DNA from: Geminicoccus sp.
GTDB lineage: Bacteria; Pseudomonadota; Alphaproteobacteria; UBA7985
Reading direction: 5' to 3'
Assembly (NCBI GenBank): GCA_002708995.1
Contig: PAPT01000014.1
Span: 1-64,000 of the forward strand
DNA: 64,000 nucleotides
The position numbers and the translations under genes were made by a program. The notes below the pieces were generated by a model. It was given only the letters and a program-made list of their open reading frames with translations, was not told where the DNA came from and did no database searches. How positions within the stretch are numbered: the first letter of the stretch is position 1; each line of letters starts with the position of its first letter. Shown here piece after piece: positions 18,641 to 27,404 of this stretch.

Positions 18641-19758
18641 CCAGCAGATCCGAGCAGGGTTTCGAGACGATCGGCGACCAGCTTGGCGGTGCTCTGCCCC
18701 GAAGACAAGACCAGCGTCGCAAGTGCCCGGTACTGTGCCTCCACCTGTTGCCTGCGTGCGGTATCATCGCGCAGCAAGCGCCCCACGTCTGCCGCCAGCA
18801 GCTCGGCGCGCGCATCGTGCTGCAGGCACTCGGGCATGACATCGGCCTGCGCCAGAATGTTGATCAGGCTGAAGTGATCCAGCGTCGTCTGTCGCTGGAT
18901 CGCCTGAAACGTCGCTGACGACAGGCGGTAGGTGATGACCCCGGCAACCCCGGCTCGAGCCAGTTCCAGCGCCACAGTGCCCGAGGCAGCAAGCGCGACC
19001 GAGGATCGCGCGAAGGCAGCGGCCTTATGCTCCGCGCGGAACAGGAATTCGATCGGCGTGGGCCAGTCTGCCATCCGCCGGGTGACGAAGCTGCGCGTCG
19101 TTTCCACCGTTGGGACCAGACAGCGCAGGTGCGGGTTCTCCGGCAGAAGTCTGGCCACTGTTTCCCGGAACAGCGGGATCAGCGGACGGACTTCAGTCAT
19201 CCGGCTTCCGGGCAGCAGCAGCAGGGTATCAGGCTGACGCTCGGTATCGAGTACGGGACGGTCAAGGATGGGGTGACCGACAAAGTGCGCGCTTAGCCCC
19301 TCAGCCTCGAACAGGGGCGGTTCGAAGGGAAACAGACACAGGACTTCATCGAGAAAGGCGGCCATCTTTCCGGCGCGCTCGGGCTTCCACGCCCAGACCG
19401 TGGGGGCAACCAGATGCACCAGCTTGCCGCTGTAGCCTCGCCCTCGCAGCGTCCGGGCGATGCGCAGGGTCAGATCGGGCGCGTCTACGGTGAGCACCAT
19501 ATCGGGCTGCTCGCGGAGCAACCAGCGGGTGATCTGTTCGATCCTGAGGAGCAACCGGGGCAGATGCGGCAGGACCTCCACCACACCGTTGACGGCAAAC
19601 TCACTTAAGCGAAAGCGGCTTTCCAGTCCGGCGCGGGCCAGTCCCTCCCCGCCAACACCCAGCAGTTCAAGATCCGGGTGCCGCTCGCGCAGGGCACGAA
19701 TAGCAGCCTCCGCGATCAGGTCGCCCGACGGTTCACCGGTGAGCACGGCCAGCTTCAT
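18637..19758 (-). CDS. lpxB: Lipid-A-disaccharide synthase
   Basis: A 373-residue GT19 glycosyltransferase that joins UDP-2,3-diacylglucosamine to lipid X, forming the beta-1,6 disaccharide at the inner face of the cytoplasmic membrane. The N-terminal TGEPSGDLIAEAAIRAL, the VDAPDLTLRIAR segment, APTVWAWKPERAGKM and LLLPGSR are family signatures. It overlaps lpxI by 4 bp upstream and the YheT-like gene by 4 bp downstream. Confidence 0.96.
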   Translation of the reverse strand: MKLAVLTGEPSGDLIAEAAIRALRERHPDLELLGVGGEGLARAGLESRFRLSEFAVNGVVEVLPHLPRLLLRIEQITRWLLREQPDMVLTVDAPDLTLRIARTLRGRGYSGKLVHLVAPTVWAWKPERAGKMAAFLDEVLCLFPFEPPLFEAEGLSAHFVGHPILDRPVLDTERQPDTLLLLPGSRMTEVRPLIPLFRETVARLLPENPHLRCLVPTVETTRSFVTRRMADWPTPIEFLFRAEHKAAAFARSSVALAASGTVALELARAGVAGVITYRLSSATFQAIQRQTTLDHFSLINILAQADVMPECLQHDARAELLAADVGRLLRDDTARRQQVEAQYRALATLVLSSGQSTAKLVADRLETLLGSAG

Positions 19759-20513
19759 GCCTCCACCGCGATCAGGGCCAGACCGTGCCCGTTGGCGAGA
19801 TCGACAGCGCGCTCACGATCCACCGCGATCGAGGCACCGGTCTCGAAGACCAGCGCCTGCAAGCCCGCCTCGGCCGCTCGAAGCACCGTATCCGGCCCCC
19901 AGGCAGGCAGGTCGATGCGCGGGTCCTGCTGCGGTTTGGCGGCCTTGAACAGGGTCTTGGGCGCAGGCAGGTCGTCCGAACCTGCGCGTGCGATCAGCGC
20001 GTCGGTGCCACTTTGATCCTCTTCGAGCCACTGCGGGGGCTTACCGCAGGCAATCACAGCCTGCCCTCGGTCCGCCAGCCCCAGAGCCCGGGCGCGGGCC
20101 AGACCCGCCGTCCTGAATGCCTCCCCGACGAGGGCACCATCACCAGCCAGTACCCCGGCCGGGGTCAGCCAGTCCGGGCACAGCGTATTGACACCGACCA
20201 CGGCCAATCCGCGTGATTCAACGAAAGAGATGAGCGCATCGAGCAGCGCCGAATCGCCTGCGTCTGCACCCGCTTGGTCGCGGACCCAGCGGCCGCCCTC
20301 GTCCAGGTCGGTAAAATCGCGCCTGTCGACTGCGCCGATGAAGCAGAGCGTGTCGCAGCCCGCTTCCTCCGCCGCCGCTGCCAGCCCGGCGATCGAGCCC
20401 AGCGGAAAATCACCCGCAGCGCCAACGCGAAAACAGTGATGAATCTGGTCCGGCAGGCGCAACAGGACGGCCTCCGGCAATGCACCACCCCCCGCGACCA
20501 GCCCCAGCCGCAT
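19755..20513 (-). CDS. lpxI: UDP-2,3-diacylglucosamine pyrophosphatase LpxI
   Basis: A 252-residue LpxI (DUF1009) protein. It hydrolyses UDP-2,3-diacylglucosamine to lipid X in bacteria that lack LpxH, as is common in Alphaproteobacteria. Visible marks are GLVAGGGALPEAV at the N-terminus, KPPQW and the AAKPQQDPRIDLPAWGPDTV block (about 188-207), and the terminal ETGASIAVDRE region. It starts 3 bp after lpxA and overlaps lpxB, so steps 1 and 3-5 of lipid A assembly are co-translated here (lpxC is not in the window). Confidence 0.94.
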   Translation of the reverse strand: MRLGLVAGGGALPEAVLLRLPDQIHHCFRVGAAGDFPLGSIAGLAAAAEEAGCDTLCFIGAVDRRDFTDLDEGGRWVRDQAGADAGDSALLDALISFVESRGLAVVGVNTLCPDWLTPAGVLAGDGALVGEAFRTAGLARARALGLADRGQAVIACGKPPQWLEEDQSGTDALIARAGSDDLPAPKTLFKAAKPQQDPRIDLPAWGPDTVLRAAEAGLQALVFETGASIAVDRERAVDLANGHGLALIAVEA

Positions 20514-20516
20514 GGC

Positions 20517-21326
20517 CTAATCGACCGGTCCGGTGAAGCCGCGCCCCTGGGTCGCCTGCGTCAGGAATGTGATCAGGTTCTGGGCCGGCCCATCGCTGGT
20601 GAACCCGTTCAGCCGCCGGATTTCTTCGAGCCGCTGTTCAGTGGTCCCCGGCTCGGCAAACAGCGTATCGAGGATATCCTGCAGCTGTCGGCGGTCATCA
20701 CTGTCAAAGCCGTGGCGCTTGAGTCCGACCAGATTGAGCCCGGCGAGATGAGCCCGAGGGCCGGTCACCGTCGTGTAGGGCAGGACGTCGCGCACGATCA
20801 TCGAATGCGCGCCGACCATCGCGTGGCGGCCTATCCGGCAGAATTGGTGAATGCCACTCAGCCCGCCGACGATGGCGAAGTCCTCGACCACCACGTGGCC
20901 ACCAAGGCTGACGTGGTTCACCAGAATCACGTCGTCACCGACCTGGCAGTCGTGGGCGATGTGGCTGCCGACCATGAACAGGCCGCGGTCGCCGACGCGG
21001 GTGACCCCGCCGCCGCCATGGGTGCCGGGCTGCATGGTGACGTATTCGCGGATGACGTTGCGGGCACCGATCACCAGCATGGTGCGCTCGCCTGCGTATT
21101 TCTTATCCTGCGGGGCCGCCCCGAGGGAGGCGAAGGGATAGACCTCCGTTTCCTCGCCGAGACTGGTTTCGCCCTGAATGACCACGTGAGAGTGCAGGCT
21201 GCAGCCGTCACCCAGCACCACGCCCGGCCCGACGTGGCAAAACGGACCGATGATCACATCCTGCCCCAGCTGTGCACCGTCTTCGATCACGGCCGAGGGA
21301 TGGATACCGAGGTAGGGAACAATCAC
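20517..21326 (-). CDS. lpxA: Acyl-ACP--UDP-N-acetylglucosamine O-acyltransferase
   Basis: A 269-residue left-handed beta-helix enzyme that puts a 3-hydroxyacyl chain on UDP-GlcNAc, the first step of lipid A synthesis. Hexapeptide repeats cover most of the N-terminal 190 residues (HPSAVIEDGAQLG, IGPFCHVGPGVVLG, and so on). The active-site region reads VGSHIAHDCQVGDDV, with the catalytic His in SHIAHDC. The C-terminal helical part follows. It overlaps fabZ by 4 bp. Confidence 0.97.
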   Translation of the reverse strand: MIVPYLGIHPSAVIEDGAQLGQDVIIGPFCHVGPGVVLGDGCSLHSHVVIQGETSLGEETEVYPFASLGAAPQDKKYAGERTMLVIGARNVIREYVTMQPGTHGGGGVTRVGDRGLFMVGSHIAHDCQVGDDVILVNHVSLGGHVVVEDFAIVGGLSGIHQFCRIGRHAMVGAHSMIVRDVLPYTTVTGPRAHLAGLNLVGLKRHGFDSDDRRQLQDILDTLFAEPGTTEQRLEEIRRLNGFTSDGPAQNLITFLTQATQGRGFTGPVD

Positions 21327-21826
21327 GCCGCGCCGTCGTCCTCAATGCCCATGGCCACAAATTCTGCCTCGGAAATCTTGGTTCCTTCGACGTAGCACTC
21401 GCCCCGGAAGGTGTAGATCAGACCCCGGTTCTTCACGACGTGCACGTGCATTTCCAGCATGCAGCCCGGGGTAACGGGCTTCCGGAACTTGGTCTTGTCC
21501 ATGGACATGAAGTAAACGCCCTTCAGGGTGCGGTCATCACCATCATCGAGCGAGCCGAGGATCATCAGACCGGCGGTCTGCGCCATGGCTTCGATCTGCA
21601 GCACCCCTGGCATTACGGGCATTTTCGGAAAGTGCCCCTGGAAGTACTCTTCGTTGTAGGTAATGCCCTTGTAACCGATCGCCGAGCGCTTAGAGGCCCG
21701 GCTCCATTCGACCCGGTCGACAAGCAGGAACGGATAGCGGTGGGGCAGCAATTCCATGATGTCCTGAATATCGAGCGAGGGCCGCTCTTCAGGGGGCAGC
21801 AGGGGTTCGTCGAGAATATCAGCCAT
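21323..21826 (-). CDS. fabZ: 3-hydroxyacyl-ACP dehydratase FabZ
   Basis: A 167-residue hot-dog fold dehydratase of fatty acid elongation, removing water from 3-hydroxyacyl-ACP. LLPHRYPFLLVDRV contains the catalytic His, and FPKMPVMPGVLQIEAMAQ contains the catalytic Glu. The ATG at 21826 has GGGAGA 8 nt upstream and overlaps the last 8 bases of lpxD. A frame extension of 23 codons further upstream has no support. The lpxD-fabZ-lpxA order is the usual one, balancing 3-hydroxyacyl-ACP use between lipid A and phospholipids. Confidence 0.96.
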   Translation of the reverse strand: MADILDEPLLPPEERPSLDIQDIMELLPHRYPFLLVDRVEWSRASKRSAIGYKGITYNEEYFQGHFPKMPVMPGVLQIEAMAQTAGLMILGSLDDGDDRTLKGVYFMSMDKTKFRKPVTPGCMLEMHVHVVKNRGLIYTFRGECYVEGTKISEAEFVAMGIEDDGAA

Positions 21827-22943
21827 CTTTGGTGTCTCCCATATCCGATATCGTTGCCGTCGTCGCGCCCTCGCCCGGGATAGCCGTCGCGGCATCTAAG
21901 TCCTGTTGTTGCGCGAGGCGGCGCAGCGTCGCCTGCTCCCGAAGGTACTGCCGGTGTTCCTGCGCTGGAATCCCGGAGAGCCTGAGGCCCGCCTGGAACG
22001 ACTTTGTCACCTGCGACCCGGCCATAACAATCGTCTTAGCGCCAACCCGTAAATGGCCAAGGACCGATACCCGCGCACCAATGATGACGTCGTCTTCAAG
22101 AATGCCCGATCCGGCAACGCCTGAAAACCCGGCCATGACGCAACGGCGCCCGATCTGCACGTTGTGGGCGATCAGACAGTGGTTGTCGAGGACGGTCCCG
22201 GCCCCGATCGTGGTGTCGGGTCCTGAGCCCCGGTCCACCGTTGCATTGGCCCCGATCTCCACATCATCACCGATCAACACGCGGCCGAGCTGGGGAATGC
22301 GCTGGTGCAAACCATCGTCTGTGCCGCTGTGGTTGAGCGCCCAGCCGAAGCCGCTTTGACCGATCCGCGCGCCGGGCTTGAAATGCACCCGATCCCCGAT
22401 CAGGGCGTGCGACAGGCTAACCCCGGCGCCAACGTGGCACGCGCGACCGAGAACCACGCCGGGGCCGACACTGACCTGGGCTTCAATCACCGTCTCGGGA
22501 CCGATTTTCGCGCCGGCGCCGATGGTCACGAAGGCGCCAATGGTCACGCCCTCGCCCAGTTGCACGTCGTCGGCGATGCGCGCACTGGGATCAACGACAG
22601 TCTGCGTTTTCACGGGTGTCGGGTGGAACAGCACAGCGATCTGCCCATAGCTGCGATAGGGATCCGCAACCGCGATCGCCGCGGTCTGTGCCGGGACCAG
22701 CGGCAGCGCGTCGGTCGTCACCAGCACGGCCCCCGCCATCGTCGTCTTCAGCGCGTTGGCGTAAGCCGGGTTGTGATAGAAGCTCAGGTGCTGCGGCGCA
22801 GCCTCCGAGAGGGGCGCGACATCGCTGAGAACCAGATTCGGGTCAGGTTGGCTGGAACTGGCACCAAGGTCGAGGCCAAGGTGTGCCAGCACTTTTCCGA
22901 GCGAAAACGGCCCGGCCGTATGGAAGAACTGCGGATCGGTCAA
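21819..22943 (-). CDS. lpxD: UDP-3-O-acylglucosamine N-acyltransferase
   Basis: A 374-residue beta-helix acyltransferase performing the third step of lipid A synthesis. An N-terminal uridine-binding domain (to about 110) is followed by hexapeptide repeats (DDVQLGEGVTIGAFVTIG and so on) and the conserved IDNH-type turn, here VLDNHCLIAHNVQIG, carrying the catalytic His. A C-terminal helix with a Gln-rich end follows. It starts 12 bp after ompH. Confidence 0.96.
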   Translation of the reverse strand: MTDPQFFHTAGPFSLGKVLAHLGLDLGASSSQPDPNLVLSDVAPLSEAAPQHLSFYHNPAYANALKTTMAGAVLVTTDALPLVPAQTAAIAVADPYRSYGQIAVLFHPTPVKTQTVVDPSARIADDVQLGEGVTIGAFVTIGAGAKIGPETVIEAQVSVGPGVVLGRACHVGAGVSLSHALIGDRVHFKPGARIGQSGFGWALNHSGTDDGLHQRIPQLGRVLIGDDVEIGANATVDRGSGPDTTIGAGTVLDNHCLIAHNVQIGRRCVMAGFSGVAGSGILEDDVIIGARVSVLGHLRVGAKTIVMAGSQVTKSFQAGLRLSGIPAQEHRQYLREQATLRRLAQQQDLDAATAIPGEGATTATISDMGDTKDG

Positions 22944-22955
22944 AACCGCCCCACC

Positions 22956-23558
22956 TTAATTGCCGCTATCAGCCTGCTCGGACTGGATTTCTTCGGGAGT
23001 CGGCGCGTTCACCGTGATGTTCAGTTCCGGGATCTGCTGGTTTAGCTCCTGAATGGCCTGCTCCGAGATATCGAAGCCAAGCGCTGCAATCACAATGCCG
23101 GAATAGTTGAATACGAGGTTCGCGCCGCGGTCAGAGGCGATGCGGATCACGATTTCTTCCAACCGCCGCTGTAACTCTTCCTCAGCGACGCGGCGCGCCT
23201 GAATGAGCTTCCGCTGGCGGGCGTTGGCCTCCTGACGCAGCTGCTGCAGATCACGCTGCGTGCGGATCTGCACCTGGCGGAAGGCTTCCTGATCGATTTC
23301 TTCCGCGTCGAGCTGCTCCTGTGCACTGCGCAGATTGGCCGCCAGTTCTTTGTTCAGCGCAGTGAGTTCATTTTCCCACTGGGTCTGAAGCTCGAGCAAT
23401 TGCGCGCCCAGCGTCGTCATGGCCTGCGAGTCCCGGATGACAGCATCGACGTCGACCACCGCGATCACTGGTTCGAGTTGTGCTCTGGCATTGGTCGTAA
23501 TGGACAGCGATAACACTGACAGGAGAACAATCACAAATCGACGAATGGGCTTCAGCAT
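22956..23558 (-). CDS. OmpH/Skp family periplasmic chaperone
   Basis: A 200-residue secreted chaperone for unfolded outer-membrane proteins. Residues 1-26 form a signal peptide (hydrophobic run then ARA-type cleavage). The mature part has a short strand (IAVVDVDAVI) and a long Gln/Glu/Arg-rich helical hairpin (about 60-135), as in Skp. A polar tail beyond residue 180 is not in E. coli Skp. It sits between bamA and lpxD, the standard bamA-skp-lpxD-fabZ-lpxA block. Confidence 0.93.
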   Translation of the reverse strand: MLKPIRRFVIVLLSVLSLSITTNARAQLEPVIAVVDVDAVIRDSQAMTTLGAQLLELQTQWENELTALNKELAANLRSAQEQLDAEEIDQEAFRQVQIRTQRDLQQLRQEANARQRKLIQARRVAEEELQRRLEEIVIRIASDRGANLVFNYSGIVIAALGFDISEQAIQELNQQIPELNITVNAPTPEEIQSEQADSGN

Positions 23559-23577
23559 CGCAAGGGTCCTATTGAGA

Positions 23578-23596
23578 GGGTCGCTCAGCGCGACCC
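23578..23596 (-). promoter_or_regulatory. Intercistronic hairpin between bamA and ompH
   Basis: Perfect 7-bp arms GGGTCGC (23578-23584) and GCGACCC (23590-23596) lie in the 63-bp gap after bamA, with no T-run following on the transcribed strand. A second smaller stem, CAGTC/GACTG, lies next to it. It is likely an mRNA processing or stability element rather than a terminator. Confidence 0.4.
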
Positions 23597-23621
23597 AGCA
23601 GTCTGTTTGGACTGTTTTAGA

Positions 23622-26066
23622 TCAGAATGATGTCGAGATCGAGAACCTGAAGCGCTGTTCCACATCAAAACTCTCCTTCGCCAATGGAATACCATAGTCC
23701 AGAGACAAGGGCCCCAGCGGGGAACTCCAGGTCGCCCCGATCCCAACCGATGCCCGAGGGTTGGCGCTGTCGAGCACCACCGCATCGCCCGTTTCTTGCC
23801 CGACATCCCAGGCCGCACCCGCATCGGCGAAGAAGCGACCCTTTACCCCCTGTTCACCTAGACCGGGGAGTGGAAAGCGCAGTTCGGCGGAGGTTCTCCA
23901 GTAGCGCGAACCACCGAGGTTCCCGCCGTTTTGTTGGCGCGGCCCCAGACCTGACGGCGTAAAGCCACGAATGACCTCACCACCGATGATGAAGCGGTCA
24001 GCTAGTAGGGTGTCCTGCCCGAGGCCTTCGATGAATCCACCTTCGACGCGGGTGGCAATGGTGAAGGTCTCGCCCAGTGGCAGGTAGTGTGTGGCGTTGG
24101 CTGTTGTCTTCAGGTACCGAACAGAGCCGCCCAGACCCGCCAGACTGTTGCGCATGGCGAGCAGATAGCCTTCGGTCGGGTTGATCGCCACGTCGCGACG
24201 ATCGTAGCGCAGGAAGTGACGGGCCTCAGAGCGGATCGACGTCCCAGCCTGCTGCTTGATCAGCAGTGAAGCGTTATTGGCGATGTTCGAGACTTCGGTC
24301 TGCGTCAGGCCGTAGGTCCAGGACTGGTTCAAGCGCTCTGTAAGCTTGTAGCCGAGGGTCAAATCAGCGCCGATCTCGCGGCGGTCGTAAATGTTGCCGA
24401 CGTTGCGGTCGTTGTAGAAGATTTCGCCCCCCGCGCTGATTTCACGGCCGAGAAAATAGGGCTCAGTCACGCTGAATGATGCTTCGCGGTTGCGCAAACC
24501 GGCGTTGATGTCGAGGTCATACTTCTGCCCGCGACCACGGAAGTTGCGGTCGGCAATCTTGAAGTTACCGAGTATACCGGCGGTGTTGGAGTACGTCCCG
24601 CCCAGCATGAGCTCGCCCGTGCGCTGCTCTTTCACCTTGGTGACGACGACCACCTTATCCGGTGAGGACCCGCCGTCGGGTTCAAACTCAACCGATGAGA
24701 AGTAACCCAGTCCCATCAGTCTCGCCTGCGAGCGCTGCAGCTTGGAAACAGAGAAGGCATCCCCTTCGGACAGCCGGAATTCACGGCGGATAACGTCATC
24801 GGCAGTGCGCTCGTTGCCCTCGATGGTGATGCGCTCGACAAACAGCCGGTCGCCTTCCTGAATCGTGAAAGTCAGGTCGACGATCCCCCGGGTCGGCTCG
24901 TTGTTCTGGCTGACCTCCACCTCGACGAAAGGGAAGCCCTGCGCCGACACCCGCTCAATCAGGTCCTCTCTGGTGGCTTCGATCTCGATGATGTCGAAGG
25001 TCTGGCCAGTGCGGACCTTGAGCCGGTTCACCAGCCTCGAGGTGTCGACCCCGGGCATGTTGTTGGCAATCCGGATCTGTCCTACACGGTAGCGGATGCC
25101 CTCCCGTACCGTGAACGAGAGGATAAAGCCCCGCTTTTCCGGGGTCTGCTCCGCGATGGCTGAGACCACTTCGAAGTCAGCGAAACCATGCGACTGGTAG
25201 TACTCGGTCAGGAAGTTCTTGTCGACCTGCACCCGCCCCGGCGAATAACCATCGGCCTGCAGAAGGTTGCGGAAGATGTTCGACTGCTTGGAGAGAATAA
25301 CCGATCGCAGACGCCGATCGTTGAACGCCTGATTGCCGACGAAGTTGACGGCGTCGATACGCGTGCGTGCGCCTTCATTAATTTCGAAAACGAGGTTCAC
25401 CCGGTTGCCGGTCAGCGGAATAATCTTCGGTTCGATGACAACCAGCAGACGGCCTAGGATCTCGTAGCGCTCCTTCATCGCGCGAATGTCTTCGGCAACC
25501 TGAGTCCGGCTGAGCATAGACCGGCTGGTGGTGTCGATGAGCCCGGTCAGCTCCTTGTCGGACAGCGCGCCGTTGCCCTCAAAATTGACCAGGTTGATGA
25601 GCACGTTCTCACGCACCTGAATGATCAGCACATTGCCCGAACGGTCGATCCGCACATCTGCGAACTGGCCCGTGGCGTAGAGCGATTTCAGGGCTTTATC
25701 TAGCCGGATCGGTTTAAAATCCTGTCCCACCCGGACCGGCAGGATCGAGAGAATCGTGCTGCTGGACAGGCGCTGGTTGCCGCGGACGATGATCTGTTCG
25801 ATCGTGCCGGGACCATAGACCTGCGGAGACAGGGGGTCGAACTGCACCGCCGAGGCCGCCGCGGCTTCCAGTTCAGATGCGGCAGTCTGATCGCCGGCAA
25901 CGGGCTGCGCCTGCACCAGCTGGGCCGCCTCTTCGGGCGTGACCATCGTCTGGGCGCGAGCGACTCCGCACCACAGCAGAGTTAAAGCAGCTGCTATCAG
26001 CACCAGACCCGTGCACCAGCCCGACACCCGGTGGCCGAGGGGGTGGCTATGGCGAGCTGAAATCAT
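23622..26066 (-). CDS. bamA: Outer membrane protein assembly factor BamA
   Basis: An 814-residue Omp85 protein, the core of the BAM complex that inserts beta-barrels in the outer membrane. A signal peptide ending ARAQ (about 1-39) is followed by a 50-residue Ala/Gln-rich linker, five POTRA domains (first at IEQIIVRGNQRLSSSTIL), and the 16-strand barrel with the VRGF-type motif (VIRGFTPSGLG). The chain ends in Phe (FRFSISTSF), the usual beta-signal. The ATG at 26066 overlaps the rseP stop (ATGA), which decides the start over a GTG four codons earlier. Confidence 0.97.
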   Translation of the reverse strand: MISARHSHPLGHRVSGWCTGLVLIAAALTLLWCGVARAQTMVTPEEAAQLVQAQPVAGDQTAASELEAAAASAVQFDPLSPQVYGPGTIEQIIVRGNQRLSSSTILSILPVRVGQDFKPIRLDKALKSLYATGQFADVRIDRSGNVLIIQVRENVLINLVNFEGNGALSDKELTGLIDTTSRSMLSRTQVAEDIRAMKERYEILGRLLVVIEPKIIPLTGNRVNLVFEINEGARTRIDAVNFVGNQAFNDRRLRSVILSKQSNIFRNLLQADGYSPGRVQVDKNFLTEYYQSHGFADFEVVSAIAEQTPEKRGFILSFTVREGIRYRVGQIRIANNMPGVDTSRLVNRLKVRTGQTFDIIEIEATREDLIERVSAQGFPFVEVEVSQNNEPTRGIVDLTFTIQEGDRLFVERITIEGNERTADDVIRREFRLSEGDAFSVSKLQRSQARLMGLGYFSSVEFEPDGGSSPDKVVVVTKVKEQRTGELMLGGTYSNTAGILGNFKIADRNFRGRGQKYDLDINAGLRNREASFSVTEPYFLGREISAGGEIFYNDRNVGNIYDRREIGADLTLGYKLTERLNQSWTYGLTQTEVSNIANNASLLIKQQAGTSIRSEARHFLRYDRRDVAINPTEGYLLAMRNSLAGLGGSVRYLKTTANATHYLPLGETFTIATRVEGGFIEGLGQDTLLADRFIIGGEVIRGFTPSGLGPRQQNGGNLGGSRYWRTSAELRFPLPGLGEQGVKGRFFADAGAAWDVGQETGDAVVLDSANPRASVGIGATWSSPLGPLSLDYGIPLAKESFDVEQRFRFSISTSF

Positions 26067-27175
26067 CGCAACACCCACCCGGGGATCGGTGCCTGCTGCG
26101 GCATCAGATCCTGCACCGTGACGTACACAAACTGCGTCAGAATCAATCCCAGGCCGATGATCAGTGCCACTTCCATTACCCGAGCCGGAAGAGGCCGCCG
26201 GAACACAGCCTCGTACAACAGAAAAACCAGATGGCCGCCATCCAGAACCGGGATCGGCAGCAGGTTCATCAAGCCAATAATCATATTGAGAAAGATCATC
26301 AACTGCAGGATTTGCAAAAGGCCTGAACGGGAGGCTTCGGCGACGTGCTGGGAGATGCCGACGGGGCCTTCCAGCTCGCTGACAGGACGCCGGCCGGTAA
26401 TCACCTGACCGAGACCACTGAAGACCATGCCCGTGATCTCGACCTGCGTGCGCAGGGCGTTACCTGCCGCATCAATGGGGCCGTAGCTGACGACCTCAAA
26501 CTCATCGGGCGCGATGATGCCCAAGCGGAACACACGGACTGGGCCGGAGGCGGTGTCGATCATGCTCTCCGTCGGTACCAGCGTGACGTCAAAGCGACGG
26601 CCGTCGCGTTCTGCTGTCAGCGTCATCGGACCGCCGGTGTGCAGCGCCATGAAGCGCGACAGGTCCCGGAAAGTCTCGGCCCGGCGGCCATCCACGGCGA
26701 GGATATCGTCGCCGGGGCGCAGCTCGGTCGCCGCTGCTGCTGAGTTTTCCGTAAAGTCTCCGACCTTTGCCGGTCGAACGGCACGATCCAGCGCCAGCCC
26801 CATGCCGAGCAACAACAGAAACGCATAAATAAAGTTGGCCAAAGGGCCTGCGAAAATGATCAGCGCGCGCTGCCAGATCGGGCGGTTGGGAAAACCTTCA
26901 TCCGCGGCGGATTCAGCCTCAGCCGTGCCCGTGGTCAAGCCGCCCGCCATGCGCACGTAGCCGCCAAGCGGCAGCGCGGAAATCTTGAAGCGGGTGCCGT
27001 TGCGGCCAGTCCAGCCGAACAACTCCGGTCCGAACCCAATCGAAAAGGCAAGGACCCGCACGCGGCACCAGCGCGCGACCATATAGTGACCCGCTTCATG
27101 CACCGCCACAATCAGGGTCAGAACCGCCAGAAACGCCACGACGTTGTAGAGCAGAATGTCGAAAATGGACGCCAT
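26063..27175 (-). CDS. rseP: RIP metalloprotease RseP (site-2 protease)
   Basis: A 370-residue inner-membrane zinc protease that cleaves anti-sigma factors and signal-peptide remnants within the membrane. The zinc motif His26-Glu27-x2-His30 lies in the first transmembrane helix; a PDZ domain sits in the periplasmic loop (FTENSAAAATELRPGDDIL). The third zinc ligand lies in the LLPIPVLDGGH segment near the C-terminus. I start it at the ATG 27175 (MASIFDILLYN); the 24 upstream codons look like untranslated leader. Coupled to bamA by a 4-bp overlap. Confidence 0.95.
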   Translation of the reverse strand: MASIFDILLYNVVAFLAVLTLIVAVHEAGHYMVARWCRVRVLAFSIGFGPELFGWTGRNGTRFKISALPLGGYVRMAGGLTTGTAEAESAADEGFPNRPIWQRALIIFAGPLANFIYAFLLLLGMGLALDRAVRPAKVGDFTENSAAAATELRPGDDILAVDGRRAETFRDLSRFMALHTGGPMTLTAERDGRRFDVTLVPTESMIDTASGPVRVFRLGIIAPDEFEVVSYGPIDAAGNALRTQVEITGMVFSGLGQVITGRRPVSELEGPVGISQHVAEASRSGLLQILQLMIFLNMIIGLMNLLPIPVLDGGHLVFLLYEAVFRRPLPARVMEVALIIGLGLILTQFVYVTVQDLMPQQAPIPGWVLR

Positions 27176-27274
27176 GCGCCGCTCTTCGCTCCTTTTCCCG
27201 ACACCGCAGAGACACGGCCCTGCGCCTTGATGCGGCAGAGGCCACACCTTCGTGGGTTATGGCCTACAAAATCG

Positions 27275-27302
27275 GCCATAAAACGACCGGTTCCACCCGC
27301 AA
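27275..27302 (-). promoter_or_regulatory. Putative promoter for rseP-bamA
   Basis: On the minus strand TTGCGG (complement 27297-27302) is followed after 16 bp by TATGGC (complement 27275-27280), about 100 bp upstream of rseP in the 229-bp gap after dxr. A GGAAC motif overlaps it, which could instead belong to an extracytoplasmic sigma factor promoter. Hexamers are partial matches. Confidence 0.3.
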
Positions 27303-27404
27303 ATTCCCATAGCAGGGATCGACCTGATCGTCCCCTTTCCTATCACGCATAATGTGGATAAAGGCCAGCTTGTTTCCTAATTGCCGCGGTTTTTCTACCT
27401 GAGA

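Noticed and set aside
27176-27404. Search for a tRNA or small RNA gene in the dxr-rseP gap
   Set aside because: No cloverleaf, CCA end or terminator seen; only a possible promoter.
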